Of a stretch of 56,595 nucleotides of DNA, positions 43,066 through 53,679 are shown piece after piece (position 1 is the first letter of the stretch; each line of letters opens with the position of its first letter). Below the pieces are notes generated by a model. The model saw only the letters and a list, made by a program, of their open reading frames with translations, made no database searches and was not told the origin of the DNA. Position numbers and translations under genes: made by a program. Origin of the DNA: Spirochaetota bacterium (GTDB lineage Bacteria; Spirochaetota; UBA4802; JAFGDQ01). Location of the stretch: NCBI GenBank assembly GCA_016932015.1, contig JAFGDQ010000068.1, positions 1-56,595 of the forward strand, written 5' to 3'.

Positions 43066-45684
43066 ATGGCATCAACTAAAAGAAAACTCTTATTTGATTA
43101 TTATTCTGATGATCCTGATCAAATAAGTCAAAACGGTGTATTAAAAAAGAAAATTGAAAAATTAAAACAGAATAAAGTAAAAACTGTTTTTATTATTACT
43201 TCAAGGGAAATTCTGCTTGAACCATATCTCAAACTTGTGGGCTTGTATGAAGAGAATGGTCTTGATGTCAACAGTATAAATATTGAGGCATTTGATGACG
43301 ATCATCTTCTTTTTATAAAAAATGCGGTTGAGGATATAAATGTCAGTTTCAGGCAGGGAAACTGCTTAATCGTATCTTTCGGAGACAGCGTGGCCGGCCC
43401 GCTTTTAGCGAGTTTTTACCTGTATTCAGGCAAAGATCTTGATAATGCCCTGTCCAGAGTAAGGATGATTAATGACAGCCTGATACAGACAGATCAGGAA
43501 GTGTCTTTTTTACGGAAGTTTCAGAGCTATATATCAGGAGCCGAAGTCAAAGCGGAAGAATCAGTTGCGGGGATTCAGCCGGATGGAAAAACAGATGACG
43601 GAATTAAACCTGAAGAGAAAAAAGAAATTCATAAAATATACCCTGAAAAAGAACCGGAAATTATTACAGAAAGAAAAGAAACTGTAAAAGAAAGTAAGGA
43701 ATCTGTTAAAAAGAAGGATAAAGACGAAAAGGATGAAGAAAGTACAGAAGAAGATAATAGTTTACCGGAACTGAAAGGATTTGGAAGATTTTATACCGGC
43801 ATAAGATTCAAGCTTGTAACAATAACATCTTTGATTGTTATTCTGTCTTTATCCGGAATGATTTTTCTGGCAACCTACTTTTTTAAAAGGGACAATACTG
43901 TCCGTGTTCAGGAAAACAATCTTTATGTGTCCGAGATAGTAGCTTTAAAAGTTAAATCTGATTTTCGGGCAATCATTGATAAGTCGAAACTAATGGCAAA
44001 TACATTGATGCAGAATATCGGTAACAGGAATCTTGATTACTATTCAGATCTTCTGCTTAATAATGACAGGGATTTCATTTTCTTTGGAATGGCAGTCTCA
44101 TCCGGAAGCTCTTCGCTTAATTTCACAAAAAAAGCATACAATAAGCCTTTGATGGATGAAAACGGGATAACTGTAAATGAAATTGAAGCAGTCGGCAGCA
44201 TAAATAATATTTACAGGGATTCCTTTGCCGGAGAAACAGTTATTCATAATATCTCAACCCGGCTGCAGATTCCTGCCATCAGTATATGCATTCCTTTTCA
44301 TAAGAGCAGTGACGGCCGTATTCAATCAGTGCTTGTCTGTTATCTGAAGCTTGACAGATTTCTTGAGGCGTTTCAAAGTTCCGGCATAACTAAAATGTTC
44401 ATGGTTGACAGTAAAGGTGATATACTCGCACATCCTGACAGCGCTATTATTCTTGGGGGGGGGAATTATCTGGAACTGCCTATCGTCAAATCCATGATTA
44501 AAAGTACTTTGCCTAACGGCTTTCAAAGGTATAAGGATGAGACCGGATTATATCATCTCGGTTCTTTTAATAAAATCGGCATTGGCGGAAGCGGAGTAAT
44601 CGCGACTGTTGCGGAAAACATAGCTTATCAGGAAGTCTATAATCAGCAGAGAAGGAATATTTATTTAACAATTGTCGTACTGACTGTTGCAGTACTTATT
44701 ATTTTCTTTTTTGGAAAAACTCTTACCACTCCTATTGTGCGTCTTTTGGGAGCTACTAAAAAGATCAAAAACGGCGATTATAATGTAAAAATACGCCCTG
44801 CCTTCAAAGATGAAATTGGTGAACTGACTTATGCATTTATTGAAATGGGGCAGGGACTTGAGGAACGTGAAAAGATCAAAACCGCTTTCGGTAAGTTCGT
44901 GAATCCTGAACTTGCTGAAATGGTTACAAAGAATGAAGTAAAACTGGGCGGTGAAAGAAAAACAGTAGCAATACTGTTTTCCGATATACGCAGTTTTACG
45001 TCAATATCAGAAAAACTGCAGCCGGAAGAAGTCGTTGAATTCCTTAATGAGTATATGACCATAATGGTTGAGTGCATTGACAGGACAGGAGGTGTGGTTG
45101 ATAAATTCATTGGTGATGCTATTATGGCTGAATGGGGCATTCCTGCTTCAAGAGGCAATGATACTGAAAATGCTATAAACGCGGCTTTAATGATGAGAAA
45201 AGTCCTGCTGGAATTCAACAAAGACAGGGGAGGAGATAAAAAACCTGTTATCAGGATCGGAATTGGAATAAATACGGGCGCTGTTTTAGCTGGTCAGATC
45301 GGTTCGGAAGACAGAATGGAGTATACGGTAATAGGAGATGCCGTGAACCTGGCTTCGAGAATTGAAGCACTCAATAAGCCGTTCGGCACGGATGTCCTGA
45401 TCAGTGAGGATACTTATAATCTTGTTAAGGATCTTTACACTGTTGAAAAGATGTCGCCTATTCGTGTTAAAGGCAAGGAGGAGCCTCAGCAGATTTTTGC
45501 CGTTCTGGGAAGAACTAATGATCCGTTAATGCCCAAGAATATTCATGAACTGAGAGATCTTCTGGGTACAAAGGAGCAGCCGTTCAGGCGCAGACGGGAA
45601 GATAAAGATCAGGATGAGAAAACGGAAAAACAGGAATCCGAAGATTCTATTGAAGAAGAAGTAAAATATGAAATTCTCGCTTAG
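43066..45684 (+). CDS. Membrane adenylate cyclase with a phosphatase-like N-terminal domain
   Basis: An 872-residue fusion. Residues 35-155 resemble a dual-specificity phosphatase fold, but the P-loop reads LIVSFGDSVAGP (101-112): Ser104 sits where Cys should be and Ala110 where Arg should be, so it cannot be catalytic. Residues 160-235 are a Lys/Glu-rich linker. A helix at 249-273, an extracytoplasmic Cache-like sensor (about 275-535), a second helix, HAMP, then a class III cyclase follow. The catalytic core shows FSDIRSF and FIGDAIMAEW (metal Asp pair), DKFIGD Lys and VIGDAVNLASRIE, consistent with ATP use. Overlaps the next gene by 17 bases. Confidence 0.88.
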   Translation: MASTKRKLLFDYYSDDPDQISQNGVLKKKIEKLKQNKVKTVFIITSREILLEPYLKLVGLYEENGLDVNSINIEAFDDDHLLFIKNAVEDINVSFRQGNCLIVSFGDSVAGPLLASFYLYSGKDLDNALSRVRMINDSLIQTDQEVSFLRKFQSYISGAEVKAEESVAGIQPDGKTDDGIKPEEKKEIHKIYPEKEPEIITERKETVKESKESVKKKDKDEKDEESTEEDNSLPELKGFGRFYTGIRFKLVTITSLIVILSLSGMIFLATYFFKRDNTVRVQENNLYVSEIVALKVKSDFRAIIDKSKLMANTLMQNIGNRNLDYYSDLLLNNDRDFIFFGMAVSSGSSSLNFTKKAYNKPLMDENGITVNEIEAVGSINNIYRDSFAGETVIHNISTRLQIPAISICIPFHKSSDGRIQSVLVCYLKLDRFLEAFQSSGITKMFMVDSKGDILAHPDSAIILGGGNYLELPIVKSMIKSTLPNGFQRYKDETGLYHLGSFNKIGIGGSGVIATVAENIAYQEVYNQQRRNIYLTIVVLTVAVLIIFFFGKTLTTPIVRLLGATKKIKNGDYNVKIRPAFKDEIGELTYAFIEMGQGLEEREKIKTAFGKFVNPELAEMVTKNEVKLGGERKTVAILFSDIRSFTSISEKLQPEEVVEFLNEYMTIMVECIDRTGGVVDKFIGDAIMAEWGIPASRGNDTENAINAALMMRKVLLEFNKDRGGDKKPVIRIGIGINTGAVLAGQIGSEDRMEYTVIGDAVNLASRIEALNKPFGTDVLISEDTYNLVKDLYTVEKMSPIRVKGKEEPQQIFAVLGRTNDPLMPKNIHELRDLLGTKEQPFRRRREDKDQDEKTEKQESEDSIEEEVKYEILA

Positions 45685-47818
45685 TGATATTTTTATCGTC
45701 GGAGTAAGTACGGCTGTTATCTCTGCATTTTCTTATCTTTATTATAAAGACATAACGGCAAAAGTGGAAGCAGGTACTGCTGAGGAAGTCGGAACACTTG
45801 TATATAAACGAAAAGTTACGGAAAGAAAATTTTCCGGACAGGTTGTATGGGAGGATATAGAAGATGAAATACCTGTCTATAACAATGATTCGATAAGAAC
45901 TTCCGATCTGTCTGAAGCTGTTATTCGTCTGCACGACGGAACAGAGATTAAGTTAAATGAGAACAGCATGATACTTCTGGCGCTCGGAGACAATCAGATT
46001 GATATTGAATTTGCCCGGGGGTCCATTCTCGCTTCAAGGAATAACGCAGAGGGTGATGTTAAGGCATTAAACATTAAAAGCGGCACTACCAATGTCACAA
46101 TTGATAAGAGTAATGTTGAATTATCTCAAAGTAAAACCGGTGATCTCAGCCTGAAAGTTGCTAAAGGTAACGCGAATCTTAATACCGGGAAAGGCATTGA
46201 AAAAGTCGGAACAGATAAACAACTCGTTATTTCAAAAAATGCTGATGTGCTGAGTTTTGATCTTGGACTTAAACTTATAACACCACTTCAGGACAGCTAT
46301 CATGCTACTGTCGCAGATAAAACCAGAATTGCTTTCTCATGGGAGGATGTAAAAGGTGAACATGATGTTTTTTTTGAATTGTCAGACGGCATGCCTTTTA
46401 CGAATATTTTAAACAGCACGAAAGTTGAGAATAATAATTTTTCACTGGATATGAGCAAAGGCATTTATTACTGGAGGGTAAGAGCTGTTCATAAAGTTTC
46501 AAAGAAGCAGGAATTCAGCGAGGCGAGAAGGTTTACTGTATTATGGGATCAGCCTGTATACCCGGTCTCGCCGGAGAACAGGGAAATTATTAAATACAGG
46601 ACAAAACTTCCGATCATTAATTTTAAATGGACAAAAAGTGAAATTGCATCCGGGTACAAACTGATTCTTGCAAGCGATAGCGAACTTAATAATATAATCG
46701 GCACTTATCAGATACAAAATAATAATTATGTTATAGATTCTCTTGATAAAGGAGCTTATTTCTGGAGAATTGAAAAAATAACCGGTTTGAAAGATATTAC
46801 AGATACGGTTCCAAGCATTATTTACAGATTCGATCTCCAGGAAAAAGAAATGATTTCTGCTCCTGAACTTGTTTATCCTGTCAATAGAAAACAGTTCAGC
46901 AGAATAATGCTTGATAAAAAAAATATAACTTTCACCTGGAATCAAAATCCGGATATCCGGGAGTATAAATTTGATCTGGCAATGGATAGAAGGTTTGATA
47001 ATATTATTCATACTGCTCAAAGTAAACTTAATTTCTATCAGCTTGCAGAAAATCTCAGTAAGGGAGAGTATTTCTGGCGCGTTACCGGATTAATTGAACA
47101 GGATGAATTTACATCACCTTCAGTAGCCAGTGTTTTCAGTATTGTTGATAAAAATGAAATAAAATTATTTCTTCCGCAAAATAACGCTGTCTTATCGCCG
47201 CAGGAAAATGAAAAACTGGCTTCTGTCCGTTTTTCATGGGAGAGAAGCGTAATAAACGGCAATTACAAACTGGAAATTTCAAAAAATAAAAATTTTTCCT
47301 CAATATATAAGGAGTCTGCATTATCCTCAATTACCAACGCTGCTACGATTGATGAGTTTAAACCGGGAGAGTATTTCTGGAAAGTAAAACTGCTTGATGA
47401 AGAGAATAATTTAATACTGGAAAGCAAATCCCGTTCAATTACCGTTAAGGAAGTGCTGGGGAATCCGGATATTGTTTCTCCGAAAAACGGTTATGATGTG
47501 AATATGTCAAATAAAGATGAGCTGTCGCTTGTATGGAAAAATGTTAATGGAGCTGATTTTTACCGCATGACTTTATACCGCCTTAAACAGGGAAAGAAAT
47601 ATAAAATCGCATATTCTGAGCAGAAAGGAACAAGTTATAAAATTACAGATTTGCGTAAACTTGATACCGGCAGTTTCCAGTGGACTCTGCAGGCTTTTGA
47701 AGGCAGGGATAATACAATTACAAGAAAAAGCTCAGTTATTGAAAGCGATTTCAAAATAACCCTCGGAAAACCCATGCAAAAAGCTGACGTTGATAATTTG
47801 AAAATAGAAAACCTCTGA
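45668..47818 (+). CDS. FecR-domain protein with five Ig/FN3-like repeats
   Basis: A 716-residue protein. An N-terminal signal anchor (about 7-24) is followed by a FecR domain (about 65-135; DSIRTSDLSEAVIRLHDGTEIKLNENS). From about 190 to 700 there are five repeats of about 95 residues, each ending in a GxYYWRV/GEYFWRV-type strand: YYWRVRAV, YFWRIEKI, YFWRVTGL, YFWKVKLL and FQWTLQAF. Mostly exported. Its start lies inside the cyclase gene, so the two are co-translated; it may sense or relay envelope state to the cyclase, which is inference. Confidence 0.78.
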   Translation: MKFSLSDIFIVGVSTAVISAFSYLYYKDITAKVEAGTAEEVGTLVYKRKVTERKFSGQVVWEDIEDEIPVYNNDSIRTSDLSEAVIRLHDGTEIKLNENSMILLALGDNQIDIEFARGSILASRNNAEGDVKALNIKSGTTNVTIDKSNVELSQSKTGDLSLKVAKGNANLNTGKGIEKVGTDKQLVISKNADVLSFDLGLKLITPLQDSYHATVADKTRIAFSWEDVKGEHDVFFELSDGMPFTNILNSTKVENNNFSLDMSKGIYYWRVRAVHKVSKKQEFSEARRFTVLWDQPVYPVSPENREIIKYRTKLPIINFKWTKSEIASGYKLILASDSELNNIIGTYQIQNNNYVIDSLDKGAYFWRIEKITGLKDITDTVPSIIYRFDLQEKEMISAPELVYPVNRKQFSRIMLDKKNITFTWNQNPDIREYKFDLAMDRRFDNIIHTAQSKLNFYQLAENLSKGEYFWRVTGLIEQDEFTSPSVASVFSIVDKNEIKLFLPQNNAVLSPQENEKLASVRFSWERSVINGNYKLEISKNKNFSSIYKESALSSITNAATIDEFKPGEYFWKVKLLDEENNLILESKSRSITVKEVLGNPDIVSPKNGYDVNMSNKDELSLVWKNVNGADFYRMTLYRLKQGKKYKIAYSEQKGTSYKITDLRKLDTGSFQWTLQAFEGRDNTITRKSSVIESDFKITLGKPMQKADVDNLKIENL

Positions 47819-47933
47819 TTTTTATTACAGTATTTTCAGTATCTTTGAGTATTATGAAAATTATTAGTTGTTTATACATTTTCTGTTCTGCGTAATAGCA
47901 AATATCAGGTTTTTACCGGAGGGAAAGCACAGA

Positions 47934-48665
47934 ATGGGTGAGGCAGAAATATATACCGTTTTCATTGCTGAAGATGAACAACCAGCCCGTGATTTACTGA
48001 CAAGTTATATTTTTCAAAGAACAGAACTTAAACTGGCAGGCTGGTCAATGAACGGAAAGGATGCACTGGAAAAACTTTCTGAAAACAGTTATGATCTGGC
48101 ATTCGTTGATATTAATCTTCCGGTTCTGACCGGTGTTGAAATAATTGAAAAACTTGAACAGAGGCCTTATTTTATTTTCACTACAGCTTATGATAATTAC
48201 GCATTAAAAGCATTTGAACTGGGAGCAGTAGACTATCTGCTTAAACCGTTTTCCATGGAAAGATTTAATACTGCTGTTGATAAAGCATTACAGGTTATTA
48301 GTAGTAATTCCTCCCGGACAAAAACTTCCGGGACTATTGGCCTTTCCGTTAAAGAGGATGAGAATTATTATATACTTCCGTACGATGAGATAATCTATTT
48401 GTCATCAAATGGCAAGTATTCCCGGATACATACCAAAAAAAGAATTTATAAGACTGCTCATACTTTAAAGGAAACACAGAAAAAACTTCCCGCAGATATT
48501 TTTTACCGGATACACAAAAAGTATGTTGTTAATATAGAATATATTTCGCATGTCCAGTATTTAATGGGAGGGCAGTATGCTGCTTTTCTGAAGGATAAGG
48601 GATCGTCCATGCTGACTATCGGACGAGCGTATATTCCTGATCTTAGAGGAAAACTGAGTTTCTGA
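47934..48665 (+). CDS. LytTR-type response regulator
   Basis: A 243-residue regulator. The receiver domain has the acidic pair in FIAEDEQ, the phosphoacceptor Asp in AFVDINLPV, Thr in FTTAYD and Lys in LLKPFS. A LytTR DNA-binding domain starts near 140 (YYILPYDEIIYLSSNGKYSRIHT) and ends with the HKKYVVNI strand. GGAGGG precedes the ATG at 47934; the frame runs back to a TTG at 47868. It follows the FecR gene on the same strand; no kinase is adjacent. Confidence 0.88.
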   Translation: MGEAEIYTVFIAEDEQPARDLLTSYIFQRTELKLAGWSMNGKDALEKLSENSYDLAFVDINLPVLTGVEIIEKLEQRPYFIFTTAYDNYALKAFELGAVDYLLKPFSMERFNTAVDKALQVISSNSSRTKTSGTIGLSVKEDENYYILPYDEIIYLSSNGKYSRIHTKKRIYKTAHTLKETQKKLPADIFYRIHKKYVVNIEYISHVQYLMGGQYAAFLKDKGSSMLTIGRAYIPDLRGKLSF

Positions 48666-48710
48666 TTCGGAGGCTGATGATTTTTGAAAATTCGTATCCG
48701 GTGCTGCATT

Positions 48711-51305
48711 TTATTCTTCGATCAATTGTTTTAACCTGTCCAGTTCTTTTAGTGCTTCGACGGGTGTCAGATTATCAATGTCAATATTTTTTATTGCCTG
48801 AACCAGTAAATGATTTGAGGCGTTAAAAATATCAAGCTGTTCTCTTGCTTCCTCTTTTTCTTCTGTTCTTTTCGAATTTCCCGATGAACGAAGAGAAGCT
48901 TTTTCCAGTTTCTCAAGAATACTGTTCGCGTTTGAAATTATTTCTTTCGGTATTCCGGCAAGGTTGGCCACATGAATGCCGTAGGATTTATCGGCAGCTC
49001 CGGGTACGACCTTGTGAAGAAAATCAACTCCGCCAATCCGTTCTTTAACAAGGACATTATAATTGGTTATTCCTTTCTTGTTTCCCAGTTTAGTCAGTTC
49101 ATGATAATGTGTCGCGAAAAGAGTTTTTGCTTTAAGGTATCGTAAAATATATTCCACAACAGCCCATGCTATTGACAGTCCGTCATAAGTGCTTGTACCT
49201 CTCCCGATCTCATCCATTATAATCAGGCTTTTATCCGTAGCATTGTTAAGAATGACTGCTGTTTCATTCATCTCAACCAGAAAGGTTGATTCTCCTCTTG
49301 AGATATTATCCGAAGCTCCTATTCGTGTAAAAATTCTATCCACTACTGACATATCGGCAGCCTTTGCAGGCACAAATGAACCCATCTGGGCCATAAGCTG
49401 AATAATGGCGATCATTCTGATATAGGTTGATTTACCTGACATATTAGGCCCCGTTATAAGCTTGATAATATTTTCAGATTTATCAAGCATGACATTATTA
49501 GGAATAAATACCTCACTCGTAAAATATTTTTCTACAACAGGGTGCCTTCCTGATTCAACCGAGGTTTTCCCGTTATTGTTGAAGGAGGGTCTGACGAATT
49601 TATTTTCAATTGCGCTCAGGGATAAAGAGCAATAAAAATCTATGTCGCCAATTGCCGAGGCGCATTTCTGGAGGTCGTTCTTATAAGATAATATTTCAGA
49701 CTGGAGCTTCTGAATCTCTTCGTTTTCAAGACGTGTAATATTATCTGAAGATGAAAGAATTTCAGTTTCAAAGTTCTGGAGCTCTTCGGTAGTATACCTT
49801 TCGGAATTAACCAGAGTCTGCTTCCTGTAATAGTCCTCAGGAACTTTTGAAATTTGACCTTTGCTTACTTCTATGAAATATCCGTGAACTTTATTGTATT
49901 TTATGCGAAGTGTAGGGATGCCCAGCCTGCTTTTTTCTTTTTCCTGATAATTCAGTATCCAGGTCTTCGCGTCTTTTTTTATTTCATACAGATGATCAAG
50001 TTCGGAATTATATCCTGCTTTAATTACTCTTCCGTGTTCAGGCGACAGTGCCGGATCATCATCAATTGTATTATTTATTCTTTCCGCTAATTTTTTTAAA
50101 TCAGGAATTTCAGAACATATTTGATTTACAAGATCAGATGATTCTTTAAGAAGGATATTTTTAATTTCAGAGGATGCATTAATTGAATGCATTAAAGCGA
50201 TGAAGTCTCTTGGAAATGACCTGCCGATTGTAAATCGTGAAACAAGTCTTTCAATATCATGAATTTCCTTTAATCCGGAAACAATACTGTTGGTAAGTTC
50301 AGCATTGTTAAAAAAATATTCAACAATGCCGAGCCTTTTCTCTATATCTTCTTCCTGAAGAAGCGGCCCCAGAATATTTCTTTCAATTGTCCTTCTTCCC
50401 ATCGCTGTCTTTGTGAAATTCAGTACAGAGAAAAGAGTCCGGTTTTTTGATTTATCCTGATTCTGAACAAGTTCAAGATTGCGGATAGTTGCATCATCGA
50501 GCATCATATATTTTGATGCAATGACTCGTCTTGGAGTTTTAAGATGGTCGAATGCCTTCTTATGAGTATCTTTCAGATATTGCAGAGTTGAGCCTATTGT
50601 GATGATTTCAAGATCAGATTCAATACCCAGACCATCAAGAGATATAATGCTGTATACATCTTTTATGATTCCTGTAGAATAATCAACATCATAAAACCAT
50701 TCATTGATTTTCTGAACCGGAATACCTGAGTTATCAAGGTGCAGCCTGAAAAGAGTTTCTTCGGAATCATTATCTGCTTTATACAGTACTTCCTTCGGAT
50801 TAAATTTGGATATTTCCCCTCTGAAAATATCTATAGACTTATCTATCTGTGACAAAATAAAATCGCCTGTTGAAATGTCAACAAAGGCAAGCCCTATCCG
50901 GTCTTTGTTTAAAACTATGGATGCCAGAAAATTATTGTCGTCAGACTGCAGCAGGTTTGATTCAACAATAGTTCCCGGTGTAACTATGCGTACGACTTCT
51001 CTTTTAACTATACTTCCGCTCGACGGCACAGCTTCCATCTGTTCGCAGATAGCGACTTTGTGCCCTGCTTTAATCAGCCTTGAAAGATAGCTGTCCATCG
51101 CGTGATAAGGGATGCCGCACATGGGAACTTTATCCTGTCTTGATGTAAGCGCAATGTCCAGTATTTTTGATGCTGTTTTCGCGTCGTCCAGGAACATTTC
51201 GTAAAAGTCTCCCATGCGGAAGAACAGTATCTCGTCAGGATGATCCCTTTTTATTGACAGGTACTGTCTCATCATAGGCGTGAGTTTTTCAGTGTCATTC
51301 TTCAT
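48711..51305 (-). CDS. mutS: DNA mismatch repair protein MutS
   Basis: An 864-residue MutS. FFRMGDFYEMF near residue 27 holds the mismatch-reading Phe-x-Glu. The core and clamp (about 265-560) follow. The ATPase has TGPNMSGKSTYIRM (Walker A), a STFLVEM region, LIIMDEIGRGTSTYDG (Walker B) and TLFATHYHEL. It overlaps the SPOR-protein gene by 11 bases. No mutL is in the window. Confidence 0.96.
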   Translation of the reverse strand: MKNDTEKLTPMMRQYLSIKRDHPDEILFFRMGDFYEMFLDDAKTASKILDIALTSRQDKVPMCGIPYHAMDSYLSRLIKAGHKVAICEQMEAVPSSGSIVKREVVRIVTPGTIVESNLLQSDDNNFLASIVLNKDRIGLAFVDISTGDFILSQIDKSIDIFRGEISKFNPKEVLYKADNDSEETLFRLHLDNSGIPVQKINEWFYDVDYSTGIIKDVYSIISLDGLGIESDLEIITIGSTLQYLKDTHKKAFDHLKTPRRVIASKYMMLDDATIRNLELVQNQDKSKNRTLFSVLNFTKTAMGRRTIERNILGPLLQEEDIEKRLGIVEYFFNNAELTNSIVSGLKEIHDIERLVSRFTIGRSFPRDFIALMHSINASSEIKNILLKESSDLVNQICSEIPDLKKLAERINNTIDDDPALSPEHGRVIKAGYNSELDHLYEIKKDAKTWILNYQEKEKSRLGIPTLRIKYNKVHGYFIEVSKGQISKVPEDYYRKQTLVNSERYTTEELQNFETEILSSSDNITRLENEEIQKLQSEILSYKNDLQKCASAIGDIDFYCSLSLSAIENKFVRPSFNNNGKTSVESGRHPVVEKYFTSEVFIPNNVMLDKSENIIKLITGPNMSGKSTYIRMIAIIQLMAQMGSFVPAKAADMSVVDRIFTRIGASDNISRGESTFLVEMNETAVILNNATDKSLIIMDEIGRGTSTYDGLSIAWAVVEYILRYLKAKTLFATHYHELTKLGNKKGITNYNVLVKERIGGVDFLHKVVPGAADKSYGIHVANLAGIPKEIISNANSILEKLEKASLRSSGNSKRTEEKEEAREQLDIFNASNHLLVQAIKNIDIDNLTPVEALKELDRLKQLIEE

Positions 51306-52431
51306 AAATATATATATTATTCGCGTCCTTTATGATTCTTACAATATTTCCGTTTATGCCGAATTCTTCAGCTAATCTGATCCTTGTGTTTGCCGCCATA
51401 TCAATGTCTGAAAATTTTCCGGCGTACAGCATGTATCCGTTTTTCACTCCTGCTATTTCCACCGGGCGAAAGTCTTTGTTTATGAGTTTTTTAATTTCTC
51501 TGGCGCTGCTTATTTTATCAAAAGGTCCAAGGGAAATAGAATACTGTACTCCGGATTTTTCATCATTGTTATCAATATCGATTTCCGGCTGAATATCTAT
51601 ACGGTCGGTATTCCGGATAGTTTCTTTATCAGGCAGATAACCGGTTTTAACCGGGTTATATTTTGCAATCCTGTCAAGCTGTTTGTCCGAGAAACGTGCC
51701 TCCGGTGACCTGGGAAAATTCCGGACAAGATCAGTATAGGCAGAGTAGGCTTTATTGTAATCTGCCTTGGATTCATAATAACGTCCGAGAAGGAACAGAG
51801 CAGCAGGCATACTGGATGAATCCCCGAACCCTGTTATAATTTCATTCAGATTATTAAGATAGCTTCTTGAAAGCCCGAGAATATTTCTGTTTATGTAGGA
51901 TAGTAAAATAAGCGTACTCGAAAGCGTGTTATAGCTGTGATCTCTTTCTATTATATCCAGACAGACATTTTTTGCTGCATCATATTTTTCAAGCTGAATA
52001 TATGCTTTGGCAAGAAAGAATTTATATTGAAGAGTATATTCGCTTTGCCGGAACAGTCTTATTCCTTTAATCGATTCATTTTCCAAGGTTTTCCATTTTG
52101 ACATTAGATAAAGTATTTCGCATATTCTGTACTGGGCAATGTCTCTCTTTTCAAAATATCTGTATTTATCAACAAGTATTCTAAACTGATTTATCGCTTT
52201 ATCCGCATCAGTTTCATTTTCTGCGAGTAATAACCGGACATCTGCAATATAATTGCTTTGCGGATATCTCTTAAAAAATTCGTTAGCGTTTCTGATCATC
52301 TCTCCATTCTCGCCTTTCTTCGCGAGTTCGTTAATACGGTTCAGGTAGTCTTTTTCAGACAGGGAAGAAAATGCGGGATTGCAGATAAACAGTGATAAAA
52401 GAATAGTTATGCTGATACTGTATTTCTTCAT
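51295..52431 (-). CDS. Exported TPR protein with SPOR domain
   Basis: A 378-residue protein. A signal peptide ends near residue 22 (NPAFSS). TPR-like repeats follow (about 30-240; AALFLLGRYYESKADYNKAYSAY). The C-terminal 70 residues form a SPOR domain, YSISLGPFDKISSAREIKKL to MLYAGKFSDIDMAANTRIRLA, which binds denuded glycan strands at division sites. Start and ddl stop share one base (TAATG), so it is coupled to ddl, a cell-wall gene. Confidence 0.8.
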   Translation of the reverse strand: MKKYSISITILLSLFICNPAFSSLSEKDYLNRINELAKKGENGEMIRNANEFFKRYPQSNYIADVRLLLAENETDADKAINQFRILVDKYRYFEKRDIAQYRICEILYLMSKWKTLENESIKGIRLFRQSEYTLQYKFFLAKAYIQLEKYDAAKNVCLDIIERDHSYNTLSSTLILLSYINRNILGLSRSYLNNLNEIITGFGDSSSMPAALFLLGRYYESKADYNKAYSAYTDLVRNFPRSPEARFSDKQLDRIAKYNPVKTGYLPDKETIRNTDRIDIQPEIDIDNNDEKSGVQYSISLGPFDKISSAREIKKLINKDFRPVEIAGVKNGYMLYAGKFSDIDMAANTRIRLAEEFGINGNIVRIIKDANNIYIYEE

Positions 52432-53525
52432 TAATAGCTGGTTTTCAATTTTTGTTCTTTGTTGAATCTTTCAATTGAAAGCTGTATTAATCTGTCAATG
52501 AGTTCTGTATAGGGAATACCGCTGTATTCCCATAGTTTCGGATACATACTTATTTTAGTGAATCCGGGTATAGTATTAATTTCATTTACAATAATTTCCC
52601 CGTTATCTTTCAGGAAAGAATCAACACGTCCCATGCCTTCGCATGATAGAGTTACAAAAGTCTTAACCGCAATCTCCCGGATTTTTTGTGCTGTCTCATC
52701 AGGAATATTCGCGGGAATTTCCAGGACAGCACCTTTTTCATCGATGTACTTTGCTTCATATGAATAAAAATCGTGTGTTGATATTATTTCACCCGGAACT
52801 GATGCGATGGGTTTCCGATTTCCAAGTACTGCGCATTCAATTTCCCTGCCTTTTATAAATTCTTCTATTATTATTTTGGTGTCATATTGAAATGCGTTTT
52901 TGACCGCATTGGTATAATCAGATGAATTGTTTACTTTGCTGACCCCGACGGATGATCCCAGATTTGCCGGTTTAATAAAACAGGGTATACCGATTTCAGT
53001 TTTAATCTTATTGAATTCAGGAATCTCGTCCTCAATGTCGATTGCAAGATATTTTCCTATCGGAATCCCTGCATCACGTAAAAGGCGTTTCATTATATCC
53101 TTGTCCATGCCCACAGCTGAGCCGAGAACACCGGCGCCTACAAACGGAATGTTCGCAAGTTTCAGTAATCCCTGGACTGTGCCGTCTTCTCCGAACGGGC
53201 CGTGCAGAATAGGAAAGACAACATCAATCTCCGGACTGTCATTGTTCCCTGACAATTTGGAGATTTTTCCGCTGCTCTGGGGAACTAAAGCAACGGAGTC
53301 GCTTTGTGTATTAAGTTTAATAAGTTTCGGATCGTTGGCGTTAAGCAGAAACCGCGAACTGTCGTTTAAAAGCCATCTGCCTGTTTTATCTATTCCGATA
53401 AGTACCGGACTGTATTTTTCCTTGTCAATTGCATCATACACATTTTTTGCAGATTGCAACGATACTTCATGCTCGGCTGATTTTCCGCCGAATAATATGC
53501 CTACATTGATTTTTTTCTTACCCAT
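52431..53525 (-). CDS. ddl: D-alanine-D-alanine ligase
   Basis: A 364-residue ATP-grasp ligase making the D-Ala-D-Ala dipeptide of peptidoglycan. VGILFGGKSAEHEVSL (N-terminal motif), HGPFGEDGTVQGLL, VKPANLGSSVGVSK (ATP loop; here I-K-P) and EINTIPGFT are seen. The ATG at 53525, with AAAGGA just upstream, fits the family start; the frame continues to 53555. It is 154 bases downstream of uvrA. Confidence 0.95.
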   Translation of the reverse strand: MGKKKINVGILFGGKSAEHEVSLQSAKNVYDAIDKEKYSPVLIGIDKTGRWLLNDSSRFLLNANDPKLIKLNTQSDSVALVPQSSGKISKLSGNNDSPEIDVVFPILHGPFGEDGTVQGLLKLANIPFVGAGVLGSAVGMDKDIMKRLLRDAGIPIGKYLAIDIEDEIPEFNKIKTEIGIPCFIKPANLGSSVGVSKVNNSSDYTNAVKNAFQYDTKIIIEEFIKGREIECAVLGNRKPIASVPGEIISTHDFYSYEAKYIDEKGAVLEIPANIPDETAQKIREIAVKTFVTLSCEGMGRVDSFLKDNGEIIVNEINTIPGFTKISMYPKLWEYSGIPYTELIDRLIQLSIERFNKEQKLKTSY

Positions 53526-53679
53526 AATCCTTTCCCGGTCAAATTTATACTGCAAATGTGATCATTCACAACAGCTGTCGTCAACTATTTGTTTGTACTT
53601 GTAGTGAAAATTGTCCGGAATTGAATGAATATATGTGGCATTGTACAGAAGATCAGGATTGGGATTTTGGATTTTATCG

